The translations under genes were made by a program, and so were the position numbers. This document shows positions 1-5,715 of a DNA stretch of 13,477 nt, in pieces. Origin of the DNA: DASUMP01 sp036277635 (GTDB taxonomy: Bacteria; Actinomycetota; Acidimicrobiia; IMCC26256; PALSA-610). Under the pieces are notes generated by a model. It saw only the letters and a program-made list of their open reading frames with translations, was not told the origin of the DNA and did no database searches. The stretch lies in contig DASUMP010000015.1 of NCBI GenBank assembly GCA_036277635.1, forward strand, positions 1 through 13,477. Direction: 5' to 3'. Numbering within the stretch: position 1 is the first letter of the stretch; each line of letters begins with the position of its first letter.

Positions 1-1
1 C

Positions 2-709
2 GCGGAGCAGGCGGCGCTGCCCGCACCCGAGCGCGAGTACACGCGGTGGGAGCGCTACGGCGTGCCGTTCGTGCTGCCCGTCACGGTCGTCGCGGTGCTC
101 ATCTACTACGTGCTCAACGTGTCGCGGGTGTTCCTCGCCGCCGAGGGCAGCGGTGCGGTCGTCGCCGCGATCGTGATGACGCTCACGATCCTCATCGGCG
201 CCACGGTGCTGTCGGCGGCGCCCAACCTGCGCACGTCGTCGACGGTCTTGATCGTGGCTGGCGTGTTCGCGTCGATCACCCTCGCGGGCTGGCTCACGGT
301 CGGCGACGCCGCGGGTCACGGCGGGGAGGACGAGGTCGTGTTCGAGCCGGTCGTCGCGACCGGTTCGCTCACCGCGTTCGACATCGGCTTCCGCGACCTG
401 ACCCCCGACGCGCTCCCGGTGGGCGTCACCGAGTTCACGGTCACCGACGTCGGCCAGACCCACACGTTCCTGTTCAAGGAGCCCACCGCGGCGGTCGAGG
501 GCGGCAAGCTCACGATGACCGGACCGGGCGACTACACCGTGCGCGTGAGCTTCACCGAGCCCGGCGAGTACACGTACTACTGCGACATCTCCGGCCACGA
601 GGCCGGCGGGATGATCGGCACGCTGACCGTCGACGAGACCCTCGAAGCCACCCCCATCGAGGGCGGCGGCGAAGGCGAAACCCCCTCGGAGGACGCACCC
701 GCGTCCTGA
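2..709 (+). CDS. Membrane-anchored cupredoxin (plastocyanin-like) protein, 5' end outside window
   Basis: The frame is open to the left edge, so the gene is partial and its true start lies upstream; GTG 62 inside it would cut off a charged cytoplasmic lead (EREYTRWERYG) that looks genuine. Three hydrophobic helices follow (about nt 62-145, 155-225, 240-300). An extracytoplasmic beta-rich domain of about 115 residues comes next, then an acidic Gly/Glu/Ser tail. The domain has the type I copper ligands of cupredoxins: His in THTF (nt 461), and Cys, His and Met in the C-x4-H-x4-M spacing of CDISGHEAGGM (nt 581, 596, 611). From family knowledge it should bind one copper and transfer electrons at the outer face of the membrane, possibly in a respiratory chain; the partner is not visible here. 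No oxidase gene is in the window, so a role with a terminal oxidase is inference. The fold is well supported, the pathway is not. Confidence 0.85.
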   Translation, partial: AEQAALPAPEREYTRWERYGVPFVLPVTVVAVLIYYVLNVSRVFLAAEGSGAVVAAIVMTLTILIGATVLSAAPNLRTSSTVLIVAGVFASITLAGWLTVGDAAGHGGEDEVVFEPVVATGSLTAFDIGFRDLTPDALPVGVTEFTVTDVGQTHTFLFKEPTAAVEGGKLTMTGPGDYTVRVSFTEPGEYTYYCDISGHEAGGMIGTLTVDETLEATPIEGGGEGETPSEDAPAS

Positions 710-718
710 CCCCGCGAC

Positions 719-793
719 CGTTGGTGCAGTACACCTTGCCGAGGCGCCGATGGTGCAGTACGCCCACGCGCGCTGTGGGATATCGCACCAACG
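719..793. repeat. Short direct and inverted repeats (CGWTGGTG family) between convergent genes
   Basis: The gap between the cupredoxin stop and the lipid kinase stop holds TGGTGCAGTAC twice (722-732 and 751-761, 29 bp apart). GCACCAAC at 785-792 is the reverse complement of GTTGGTGC at 720-727. GGTGCAGTACACC (723-735) is itself a small dyad, and GTGGGATATCGCAC (775-788) is a dyad with one central mismatch pair. The gap lies between convergent genes, so a terminator or processing role is possible, but there is no long stem or T-run. Function unknown. Confidence 0.55.
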
Positions 794-815
794 CCGGGGT
801 GACGGGCGACGGGTG

Positions 816-1691
816 TCAGTGGGGGACGCGGGCGACGAGCGCGTCGGGCCACGCGTCGATCGCGGCGGGGAGTGGACCGACGCGCTCGCCGTCGGCGTAG
901 GCCTCGAGGTCGGCGTCGAGCGCCTCGATGCGCACCTGCCGGCCGCGCTGGATCGTGACGGCCGGGTGGCGTTCGTGGGCACCGCGGAACACCTTCGGGA
1001 ACGTCACCAGCAGCTTGCCGACCGACATCGGACCGACGACCACGACGTCGAGCAGGCCGTCGTCGAGCGACGCGCGCGGCGCGATACGCATGCCGCCTCC
1101 GTACGCGGGTCCGTTGCCACTCGCGATCAACCACGCGTCGAGCTCGATCTCGGCGGTGTCGATCGTGAGGCGGAACCGCTTCGGCCGGTAGCGCACGAGC
1201 GTGCGCAGCACGGCGGCGACGTAGAGGGGCGTCCCCGACAGGCGGGTCACGGTGTTCGCCCAGCGGTTCGCCTCCGCGTCGAAGCCGATGGCGGCGACGG
1301 TGGTGAACGCGCGGCCGTTCACCCGCCCGAGGTCGACGGTGCGGTCGGTGCCCGCGTCGCCGAGGACGCGGAGCGCGTCGAGCGGGCGCTTCGGGTCGTA
1401 GCCGAGGTTGCGGGCGAAGTCGTTGCCGGCCCCCGACGGCACGACCGCGAGGCGGCGTCCGGTGGACGCGGCGATGCCCGCCAGGGTCCCGACCAGCCCG
1501 TCGCCCCCGACCGCCACGAGGTCGCGGCCCGCGTCGGCGGCGCGGCGGGCGAGTGCCACCGGCGCGTCGGGCGAGTCGGAGACGTGTACCTCGACGTCGT
1601 CGACGGCGCCGAGCGCGGCGGTGAGCTCGGGGAGCAGACGGCGGGTGCGGCCGCGACCGGCGGCGGGGTTGACGACAGCGGTCCACGGCAT
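816..1691 (-). CDS. Diacylglycerol kinase family (DgkB/YegS-like) lipid kinase
   Basis: The protein has 291 residues, the usual length for this family of soluble, membrane-associated kinases that phosphorylate diacylglycerol or related lipids with ATP. Visible motifs in order are NPAAGRG (8-14), GGDG (62-65) in the nucleotide-binding loop, PSGAGNDFAR (85-94), a glycine-rich YGGGMRIAPRA (197-207), DGLLDVVVV (211-219) and YADGE (265-269), whose Asp corresponds to the catalytic base of DgkB. The loop after GGDG reads LVGTLAG where the family usually has T(V/I)NE. The start ATG at 1691 fits: NPAAGRG lies at the expected distance, and a TAGCCT box sits 9 nt upstream with no ribosome binding site. 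It is divergent from uppS, whose undecaprenyl product belongs to the same lipid economy. Substrate (diacylglycerol, undecaprenol, sphingoid or mycobacterial-type lipids) cannot be told from sequence alone. Confidence 0.88.
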   Translation of the reverse strand: MPWTAVVNPAAGRGRTRRLLPELTAALGAVDDVEVHVSDSPDAPVALARRAADAGRDLVAVGGDGLVGTLAGIAASTGRRLAVVPSGAGNDFARNLGYDPKRPLDALRVLGDAGTDRTVDLGRVNGRAFTTVAAIGFDAEANRWANTVTRLSGTPLYVAAVLRTLVRYRPKRFRLTIDTAEIELDAWLIASGNGPAYGGGMRIAPRASLDDGLLDVVVVGPMSVGKLLVTFPKVFRGAHERHPAVTIQRGRQVRIEALDADLEAYADGERVGPLPAAIDAWPDALVARVPH

Positions 1692-1700
1692 CGGCTGCGG

Positions 1701-1728
1701 AGGCTACCGGCGCGGCGCGCGGCGTGAA
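1701..1728 (-). promoter_or_regulatory. Putative leaderless promoter of the lipid kinase gene
   Basis: Reading the minus strand, TTCACG (1728-1723) and TAGCCT (1706-1701) are spaced by 16 bp, and TAGCCT ends 9 nt before ATG 1691. TTCACG matches 4 of 6 bases of the TTGACA -35 consensus. No Shine-Dalgarno sequence lies between the hexamer and the start codon, so transcription probably begins at or very near the ATG. Confidence 0.5.
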
Positions 1729-1758
1729 GGTTGTGTGCAGAGCGGCGCGGGAAGCGGA

Positions 1759-1774
1759 GGTGCGCGCGCCCACC
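1759..1774. promoter_or_regulatory. Dyad GGTG-N8-CACC upstream of uppS, possible operator
   Basis: GGTGCGCGCGCCCACC is palindromic except for one mismatched pair. It ends 4 bp before the TAGCCT box of uppS and therefore covers the place where a -35 element would sit. A regulator binding here could block or replace -35 recognition. GC-rich DNA makes such dyads by chance, so this is tentative. Confidence 0.3.
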
Positions 1775-1778
1775 GCTC

Positions 1779-1784
1779 TAGCCT
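1779..1784 (+). promoter_or_regulatory. Putative -10 box (TAGCCT) of a leaderless uppS transcript
   Basis: TAGCCT ends 8 nt before GTG 1793. There is no purine-rich ribosome binding site in the 8-nt spacer. The same hexamer at nearly the same distance precedes glyS and the divergent lipid kinase, which supports both the promoter and the choice of GTG 1793 as start. Confidence 0.55.
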
Positions 1785-1792
1785 CTGCGCCC

Positions 1793-2521
1793 GTGGCCGA
1801 TCTCGATGTGCACCGCCTCCCGCGCCACGTCGCGATCATCATGGACGGCAACGGGCGGTGGGCCCAGCGCCGTGGCCTGAAGCGCACCGACGGCCACGCT
1901 GCGGGCGAGGAAGCGCTCTTCGACACCGTCGAGGGTGCGCTCGACATCGGTCTGCGATGGATCACCGTGTTCGCGTTCAGCACCGAGAACTGGCGGCGCC
2001 CCCTCGACGAGGTTCGATTCCTGATGGGCTTCAACGAGCGGCTGCTCGTGAAGCGGCGCGAGGAGCTCCACGAGCGCGGTGTGCGCGTCCGCTTCGTGGG
2101 CCGGCGCGCCGGCCGGGTGCCGGCGCGGGTGCGGCGGCGGATCGAAGAGACCGAAGCGCTCACCCGGAAGAACCGCACGATGAACCTCGCGTTCGCGTTC
2201 AACTACGGCGGGCGGGCCGAGCTCGTCGACGCGGCGCGCGCGATCGGGCGCGACGTCGCGGCCGGTCGTCTCGACCCCGAACGCATCGACGAGCGCGTCG
2301 TGGCCCGCCACCTCTACGCCCCCGACATGCCCGACCCCGACCTGCTCGTGCGCACCTCGGGGGAGTTCCGGATCTCGAACTTCTTGCTGTGGCAGCTCGC
2401 CTACTCCGAGCTCGTGTTCTCCGACGTGCTCTGGCCCGACTTCCGCCGGGAGCACCTGTTCGCGGCGATCGCCGAGTACCAGCGTCGGGAGCGGCGCTTC
2501 GGCGCCGTCGACGAGGGGTAG
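1793..2521 (+). CDS. uppS: Isoprenyl transferase (undecaprenyl diphosphate synthase family)
   Basis: This cis-prenyltransferase condenses isopentenyl diphosphate onto an allylic diphosphate to build the polyprenyl carrier lipid used for cell wall synthesis. The 242 residues match the family length. Motifs in order: IIMDGNGRWA (15-24) with the Mg-binding, catalytic Asp18; GHAAGEEAL; FAFSTENWRRP; a long central helix; FNYGGRAEL; VRTSGEFRISNFLLWQLAYSE; and LWPDF near the C-terminus. I place the start at GTG 1793 because it gives MADLDVHRLPRHVAIIMDG, typical of the family. An upstream in-frame GTG at 1724 would add 23 unlike residues and lie before the -10 box. recO follows after 23 bp and has its own apparent promoter. 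Product chain length (C50 versus C55) cannot be read from the sequence. Confidence 0.95.
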   Translation: MADLDVHRLPRHVAIIMDGNGRWAQRRGLKRTDGHAAGEEALFDTVEGALDIGLRWITVFAFSTENWRRPLDEVRFLMGFNERLLVKRREELHERGVRVRFVGRRAGRVPARVRRRIEETEALTRKNRTMNLAFAFNYGGRAELVDAARAIGRDVAAGRLDPERIDERVVARHLYAPDMPDPDLLVRTSGEFRISNFLLWQLAYSELVFSDVLWPDFRREHLFAAIAEYQRRERRFGAVDEG

Positions 2522-2536
2522 CCCGCGAATTACACT
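2508..2536 (+). promoter_or_regulatory. Putative leaderless promoter of recO
   Basis: TCGACG (2508-2513, 4 of 6 matches to TTGACA) and TACACT (2531-2536) are spaced by exactly 17 bp. TACACT ends 8 nt before ATG 2545. The -35 lies inside the last codons of uppS. The 23-bp gap contains no Shine-Dalgarno sequence, so a leaderless recO mRNA is the simplest reading. Confidence 0.55.
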
Positions 2537-2544
2537 CGTGTCAT

Positions 2545-3270
2545 ATGAGCCTCTACCGCGACGAGGGGATCGTGCTGCGCACGATCAAGCTCGGTGAGGC
2601 CGACCGGATCGTCACGATCTTCACCCTCGGCCACGGCCGGATCCGCGCCGTCGCGAAGGGCATCCGCAAGACCACGAGCAAGTTCGGTGCCCGGCTCGAA
2701 CCCGCGAGCCACGTCGCGCTGCAGTGCTACAAGGGCCGCGAGCTCGACGTCGTCACCCAGACCGAGACCATCACCGCGAACCGGGTGCTGCGCGAGGGCT
2801 ACGGCGTGCTCGTGCACGCGGTGCCGATGCTCGAAGCGGTCGACCAGGTCGCCCAGGAGCGCGAGCCGAACCCGGCGCTGTTCCGGATGCTCGCCGGTGC
2901 GCTGCGCGCGTTGGGCGAGTCGCGCTCACCGCTCGTGACACCCGCGTTCTTCTGGAAGCTGTTGTCGCTCGAAGGCTTCCATCCGGTCCTCGACCAGTGC
3001 GCGCACTGCGGCGACGAGCCCGATCGCACTCGGGTGGTGGTGTTCGACCTCCACGAGGGCGGCGTGCTGTGCACCGGATGCGCCCACGCCGGCGGCCGTG
3101 CGGTGTCGCCCGAAGCGCTCGTGCTGTTGGGTCGGGTGCTGGGCGGCGACCTGCGCGGCGTGCTCGCCGAAGCCGTCGCGCCACCGACCGCGTCGGAGGT
3201 CGAGCGGCTCGCGGTGGCGGCGATGGAGCACCACCTCGAGCGGCGCCTGCGGTCCGCGGCGCTCCTCTGA
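2545..3270 (+). CDS. recO: DNA repair protein RecO
   Basis: RecO is the recombination mediator that, with RecR, loads RecA onto SSB-coated single-stranded DNA and anneals strands. The 241-residue protein begins MSLYRDEGIVLRTIKLGE, the characteristic first strand of the N-terminal OB fold (about 1-80), with the conserved AKGIRK segment at 37-42. The helical C-terminal domain carries a four-cysteine zinc site, CAHC (152-155) and CTGC (176-179). The start ATG 2545 is chosen because it gives this standard N-terminus; the reading frame stays open far upstream through uppS, but that part is not protein-like. glyS follows after 52 bp. The recO-glyS adjacency is also seen in other Gram-positive phyla, from general knowledge. 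Confidence 0.95.
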   Translation: MSLYRDEGIVLRTIKLGEADRIVTIFTLGHGRIRAVAKGIRKTTSKFGARLEPASHVALQCYKGRELDVVTQTETITANRVLREGYGVLVHAVPMLEAVDQVAQEREPNPALFRMLAGALRALGESRSPLVTPAFFWKLLSLEGFHPVLDQCAHCGDEPDRTRVVVFDLHEGGVLCTGCAHAGGRAVSPEALVLLGRVLGGDLRGVLAEAVAPPTASEVERLAVAAMEHHLERRLRSAALL

Positions 3271-3297
3271 GCCTCCCGCCGGCCCCGGGGTCGAAAT

Positions 3298-3314
3298 CGG
3301 TCGACCGGTAGCCT
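3298..3314 (+). promoter_or_regulatory. Putative glyS promoter: TAGCCT box with adjoining palindrome
   Basis: TAGCCT (3309-3314) ends 8 nt before ATG 3323, matching the uppS arrangement. Just upstream is a perfect 10-bp palindrome, CGGTCGACCG (3298-3307). GGTCGA also occurs as a direct repeat 10 bp apart (3289-3294 and 3299-3304), one helical turn. No clear -35 is seen. The recO-glyS gap also contains CCCCGGGG (3283-3290). I see no T-box-like leader, which would not fit a leaderless mRNA. Confidence 0.5.
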
Positions 3315-3322
3315 GCCGCCCC

Positions 3323-4636
3323 ATGGCCCGCAACGACCTGATGGACCGCATCGTCAACCTCGCGAAGCGCCGCGGGCTCGTGTTCCCCTCCAGCGAGATC
3401 TACGGAGGGTTCCGCTCCACCTGGGACTACGGGCCGCTCGGCGTGCTGCTGAAGCGCAACGTGAAGGACGCCTGGTGGCGCGCGATGGTGCAGCTGCGCG
3501 ACGACGTCGTCGGGCTCGACTCGGCGATCCTGATGGCCCCGAGGGTGTGGGAGGCGAGCGGGCACGTCGCCACGTTCACCGACCCGCTCGTCGACTGCCG
3601 CAGCTGCAAGGAGCGGTTCCGCGCCGATCAGCTGCCCACCTCGGGCGCCTGTCCGAACTGCGGCGCGAAGGAGTCGTTCACCGACGCCCGCCAGTTCAAC
3701 CTCATGTTCAAGACCTACGTGGGTCCGGTGGAAGACGACGCGTCGATCGCGTACCTGCGCCCCGAGACCGCGCAAGGCATCTTCGTGAACTGGAAGAACG
3801 TGCAGACCTCGACGCGCAAGAAGCCGCCGTTCGGCATCGCGCAGGTCGGCAAGTCGTTCCGCAACGAGATCACGCCCGGCAACTTCATCTTCCGCACGCG
3901 CGAGTTCGAGCAGATGGAGATGGAGTTCTTCGTGCCGCCCGCCGACGGCGCCACGTGGTTCGAGTACTGGGTGCAGGAGCGCTACCGCTGGTACACGGAT
4001 CTCGGGATCCCCGAAGCGATGCTGCGCATCCGACCCCACGACCCCGACGAGCTGTCGCACTACTCGGCGGGCACGAGCGACATCGAGTTCGAGTACCCGT
4101 GGGGCTGGGGCGAGCTCGAAGGCGTCGCGAACCGCACCGACTACGACCTCGGTCAGCACCAGGAGTTCTCCGGCGAAGACCTCCGCTTCTTCGACCAGGA
4201 GCGCGACGAGCACTACCTGCCGCACGTGATCGAGCCCGCCGCGGGCGCCGACCGCGCCACCCTCGCGTTCCTCCTCGCCGCGTACGCCGAGGAAGAGGTG
4301 AAGGGGGAGAAGCGCACGGTGCTGCGCCTCCATCCGAGGCTCGCGCCGACCAAGGCGGCAATCCTTCCCCTCTCACGCAACGAGAAGCTCGCGCCGCTGA
4401 CGCAGCAGGTCGCCGACCTCGTGCGCGGCGAATTCCAGATCGACCTCGACGACGCCGGGTCGATCGGCCGGCGCTACCGCCGCCAGGACGAGGTCGGCAC
4501 GCCGCTGTGCGTCACCGTCGACTTCGACAGCCTCGACGACGCCGCGGTCACGGTGCGCGAGCGTGATTCGATGGAGCAGGTGCGAGTCCCGATCGACGGG
4601 CTGGTGCCCGTCCTGCACGAGAAGCTGGGGATCTGA
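3323..4636 (+). CDS. glyS: Glycyl-tRNA synthetase, single-chain (alpha2) type
   Basis: This class II enzyme charges tRNA-Gly with glycine using ATP. At 437 residues it is a full-length homodimeric form, not the alpha/beta form of E. coli. The N-terminus has the signature LVFPSSEIYGG and WDYGPLG (34-40). A zinc-binding insertion carries C92-x2-C95 and C110-x2-C113. Motif 2 lies around GKSFRNEITP (176-185) and RTREFEQMEMEFF; motif 3 lies in GADRATLAFLLAAYAEE. The C-terminal anticodon-binding domain includes LAPTKAAILPL and IGRRYRRQDEVGTP. ATG 3323 gives the standard N-terminus; the frame is open further upstream but has no family similarity there. The stop codon shares one base with the start of the next gene (TGATG), suggesting translational coupling with the J-like/RDD gene. 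Confidence 0.96.
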   Translation: MARNDLMDRIVNLAKRRGLVFPSSEIYGGFRSTWDYGPLGVLLKRNVKDAWWRAMVQLRDDVVGLDSAILMAPRVWEASGHVATFTDPLVDCRSCKERFRADQLPTSGACPNCGAKESFTDARQFNLMFKTYVGPVEDDASIAYLRPETAQGIFVNWKNVQTSTRKKPPFGIAQVGKSFRNEITPGNFIFRTREFEQMEMEFFVPPADGATWFEYWVQERYRWYTDLGIPEAMLRIRPHDPDELSHYSAGTSDIEFEYPWGWGELEGVANRTDYDLGQHQEFSGEDLRFFDQERDEHYLPHVIEPAAGADRATLAFLLAAYAEEEVKGEKRTVLRLHPRLAPTKAAILPLSRNEKLAPLTQQVADLVRGEFQIDLDDAGSIGRRYRRQDEVGTPLCVTVDFDSLDDAAVTVRERDSMEQVRVPIDGLVPVLHEKLGI

Positions 4637-5682
4637 TGGCGGTCGACGACTACTACGCGCTGTTCGGGGTCGCTCCTGACGCGTCGACCGAGGAGATCCG
4701 CGACGCGTATCGCGACAAGAAGGCGTCGCTCGACGCGCAGGGCACCGACTCGGCGCGCGCCGAGGCGGCGCGTGTGAACCGCGCGTGGAACGTGCTCTCC
4801 GACGCGTATCAACGCGGCCGCTACGACGAGCAGCTCGCCAACGCGCGCGCCGAGGGTGCCGACGTCGTCGTCCCCGACGGGATCGACGACGGCCCGCCGC
4901 GGCGGCGCCGGCTGTTCGAGCCGCCCGCGCGCGACGGTCAACCCGCGCGCCCCGTGCCGCAGCGCACCGTCGCCCTGCCCGCAGGCGCCCGTCCGGCCGA
5001 GCGTCGCGCCCGCGTGCTCGCGATGGTCTTCGACCTCACCGTGCTGGTGCTCGTGTACATGGTCGTCGTGTTCGCCGCGCTGCCGGCGCTCGCCGATTCG
5101 CAGTACCCCGACGAGACCGACCTGATCGAGCGCGTCACCGATCGCCTCGAAGCGCTCGACGACGCCCAGGCCGAAGTCGACGACGCCCCCGACGACGAAG
5201 CGTTGGCCGCCGCGCTCGACGACGAGCGCGCACGAGGCCGCGAGGCGGTCGCCGAGTGCGAGGCCGGCGGGTACGACACGACCGTCCCCGACGACGACCC
5301 CGACACGGTCACGAACCAGCTCGAGGAGTGCCTGCTCGACGTCGGCACCGAGCTGGTCCCGTTCCAGATCGCGGTGCTCGAGGGATCGTTCCTGATCGGA
5401 CTCGTCTACCTCGTCGTGCCGAGCGCACTGGGCGGGCAGACGCTGGGCAAGCGTCTGCGTGGCGTGCGCGCGGTCAGGGCCGACGGGTCGCCGTTGGGTT
5501 GGGGCGGCGCGATCCTGCGCTACGGCGCGCCGGTCCTCGCGATGGCGGTGCTGTATCCCGTGCTGCGCGAGCTCGCGCTGCTCATCGTGCTGTTCGGGGT
5601 GCTCGCGTGGATGCGGAACCCGAACGAGCAGGGCCTGCACGACCGTCTCGCCAAGACGGTCGTCGTGGATGCCGATCAGTAG
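4636..5682 (+). CDS. J-like domain / RDD domain membrane protein
   Basis: The 348-residue protein has two recognisable parts. Residues 4-66 resemble a DnaJ domain (DYYALFGVAPDASTEEI ... NRAWNVLSDAYQRGRYDE), but the loop that should contain HPD reads KASLDAQGTDS and is about three residues short, so stimulation of an Hsp70 ATPase is doubtful. After a proline/arginine linker (70-122) comes an RDD domain: RRARVLAMVFDLT leading into TM1 (127-150), then TM2 (about 245-266) and TM3 (about 292-322), ending in the typical QGLHDRLAKTVVV. Between TM1 and TM2 is an unusually long, very acidic stretch (152-243) with two cysteines (208, 232). The gene overlaps the glyS stop by one base and has a weak GGGGA at 4627-4631. 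RDD proteins are membrane proteins of mostly unknown role; I assign no function. Confidence 0.82.
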   Translation: MAVDDYYALFGVAPDASTEEIRDAYRDKKASLDAQGTDSARAEAARVNRAWNVLSDAYQRGRYDEQLANARAEGADVVVPDGIDDGPPRRRRLFEPPARDGQPARPVPQRTVALPAGARPAERRARVLAMVFDLTVLVLVYMVVVFAALPALADSQYPDETDLIERVTDRLEALDDAQAEVDDAPDDEALAAALDDERARGREAVAECEAGGYDTTVPDDDPDTVTNQLEECLLDVGTELVPFQIAVLEGSFLIGLVYLVVPSALGGQTLGKRLRGVRAVRADGSPLGWGGAILRYGAPVLAMAVLYPVLRELALLIVLFGVLAWMRNPNEQGLHDRLAKTVVVDADQ

Positions 5683-5711
5683 GCTCGCGGGTCCCGGATC
5701 GCTGCGGAGGA
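5680..5711 (+). promoter_or_regulatory. Possible ppdK -10 box (TAGGCT) and strong ribosome binding site
   Basis: TAGGCT (5680-5685) overlaps the TAG stop of the preceding gene and fits the TANNNT pattern. GGAGGA (5706-5711) lies 4 nt before ATG 5716. A transcript starting near 5692 would have a leader of about 24 nt. The ribosome binding site is clear and decides the ppdK start; the promoter is less certain because no -35 is visible. Confidence 0.5.
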
Positions 5712-5715
5712 ACCG

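Noticed and set aside
46..900. Plus-strand frame overlapping the cupredoxin gene and reaching into the lipid kinase gene
   Set aside because: Arg/His/Gly-rich translation without motifs; the cupredoxin frame in the same DNA has a full copper site.
1724..1792. Upstream GTG start for uppS
   Set aside because: It would add 23 residues not typical of the family and would precede the apparent -10 element.
577..2202. Minus-strand frame spanning the lipid kinase and part of uppS
   Set aside because: Arginine-rich low-complexity translation that crosses the real lipid kinase gene in another frame and the divergent promoter region.
1408..2544. Long in-frame extension upstream of recO
   Set aside because: The extension reads as low-complexity Arg/Ala sequence in another frame of uppS; RecO similarity starts exactly at ATG 2545.
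3098..3322. In-frame extension upstream of glyS
   Set aside because: It runs through the end of recO in another frame; the GlyRS N-terminus starts at ATG 3323 behind the TAGCCT box.
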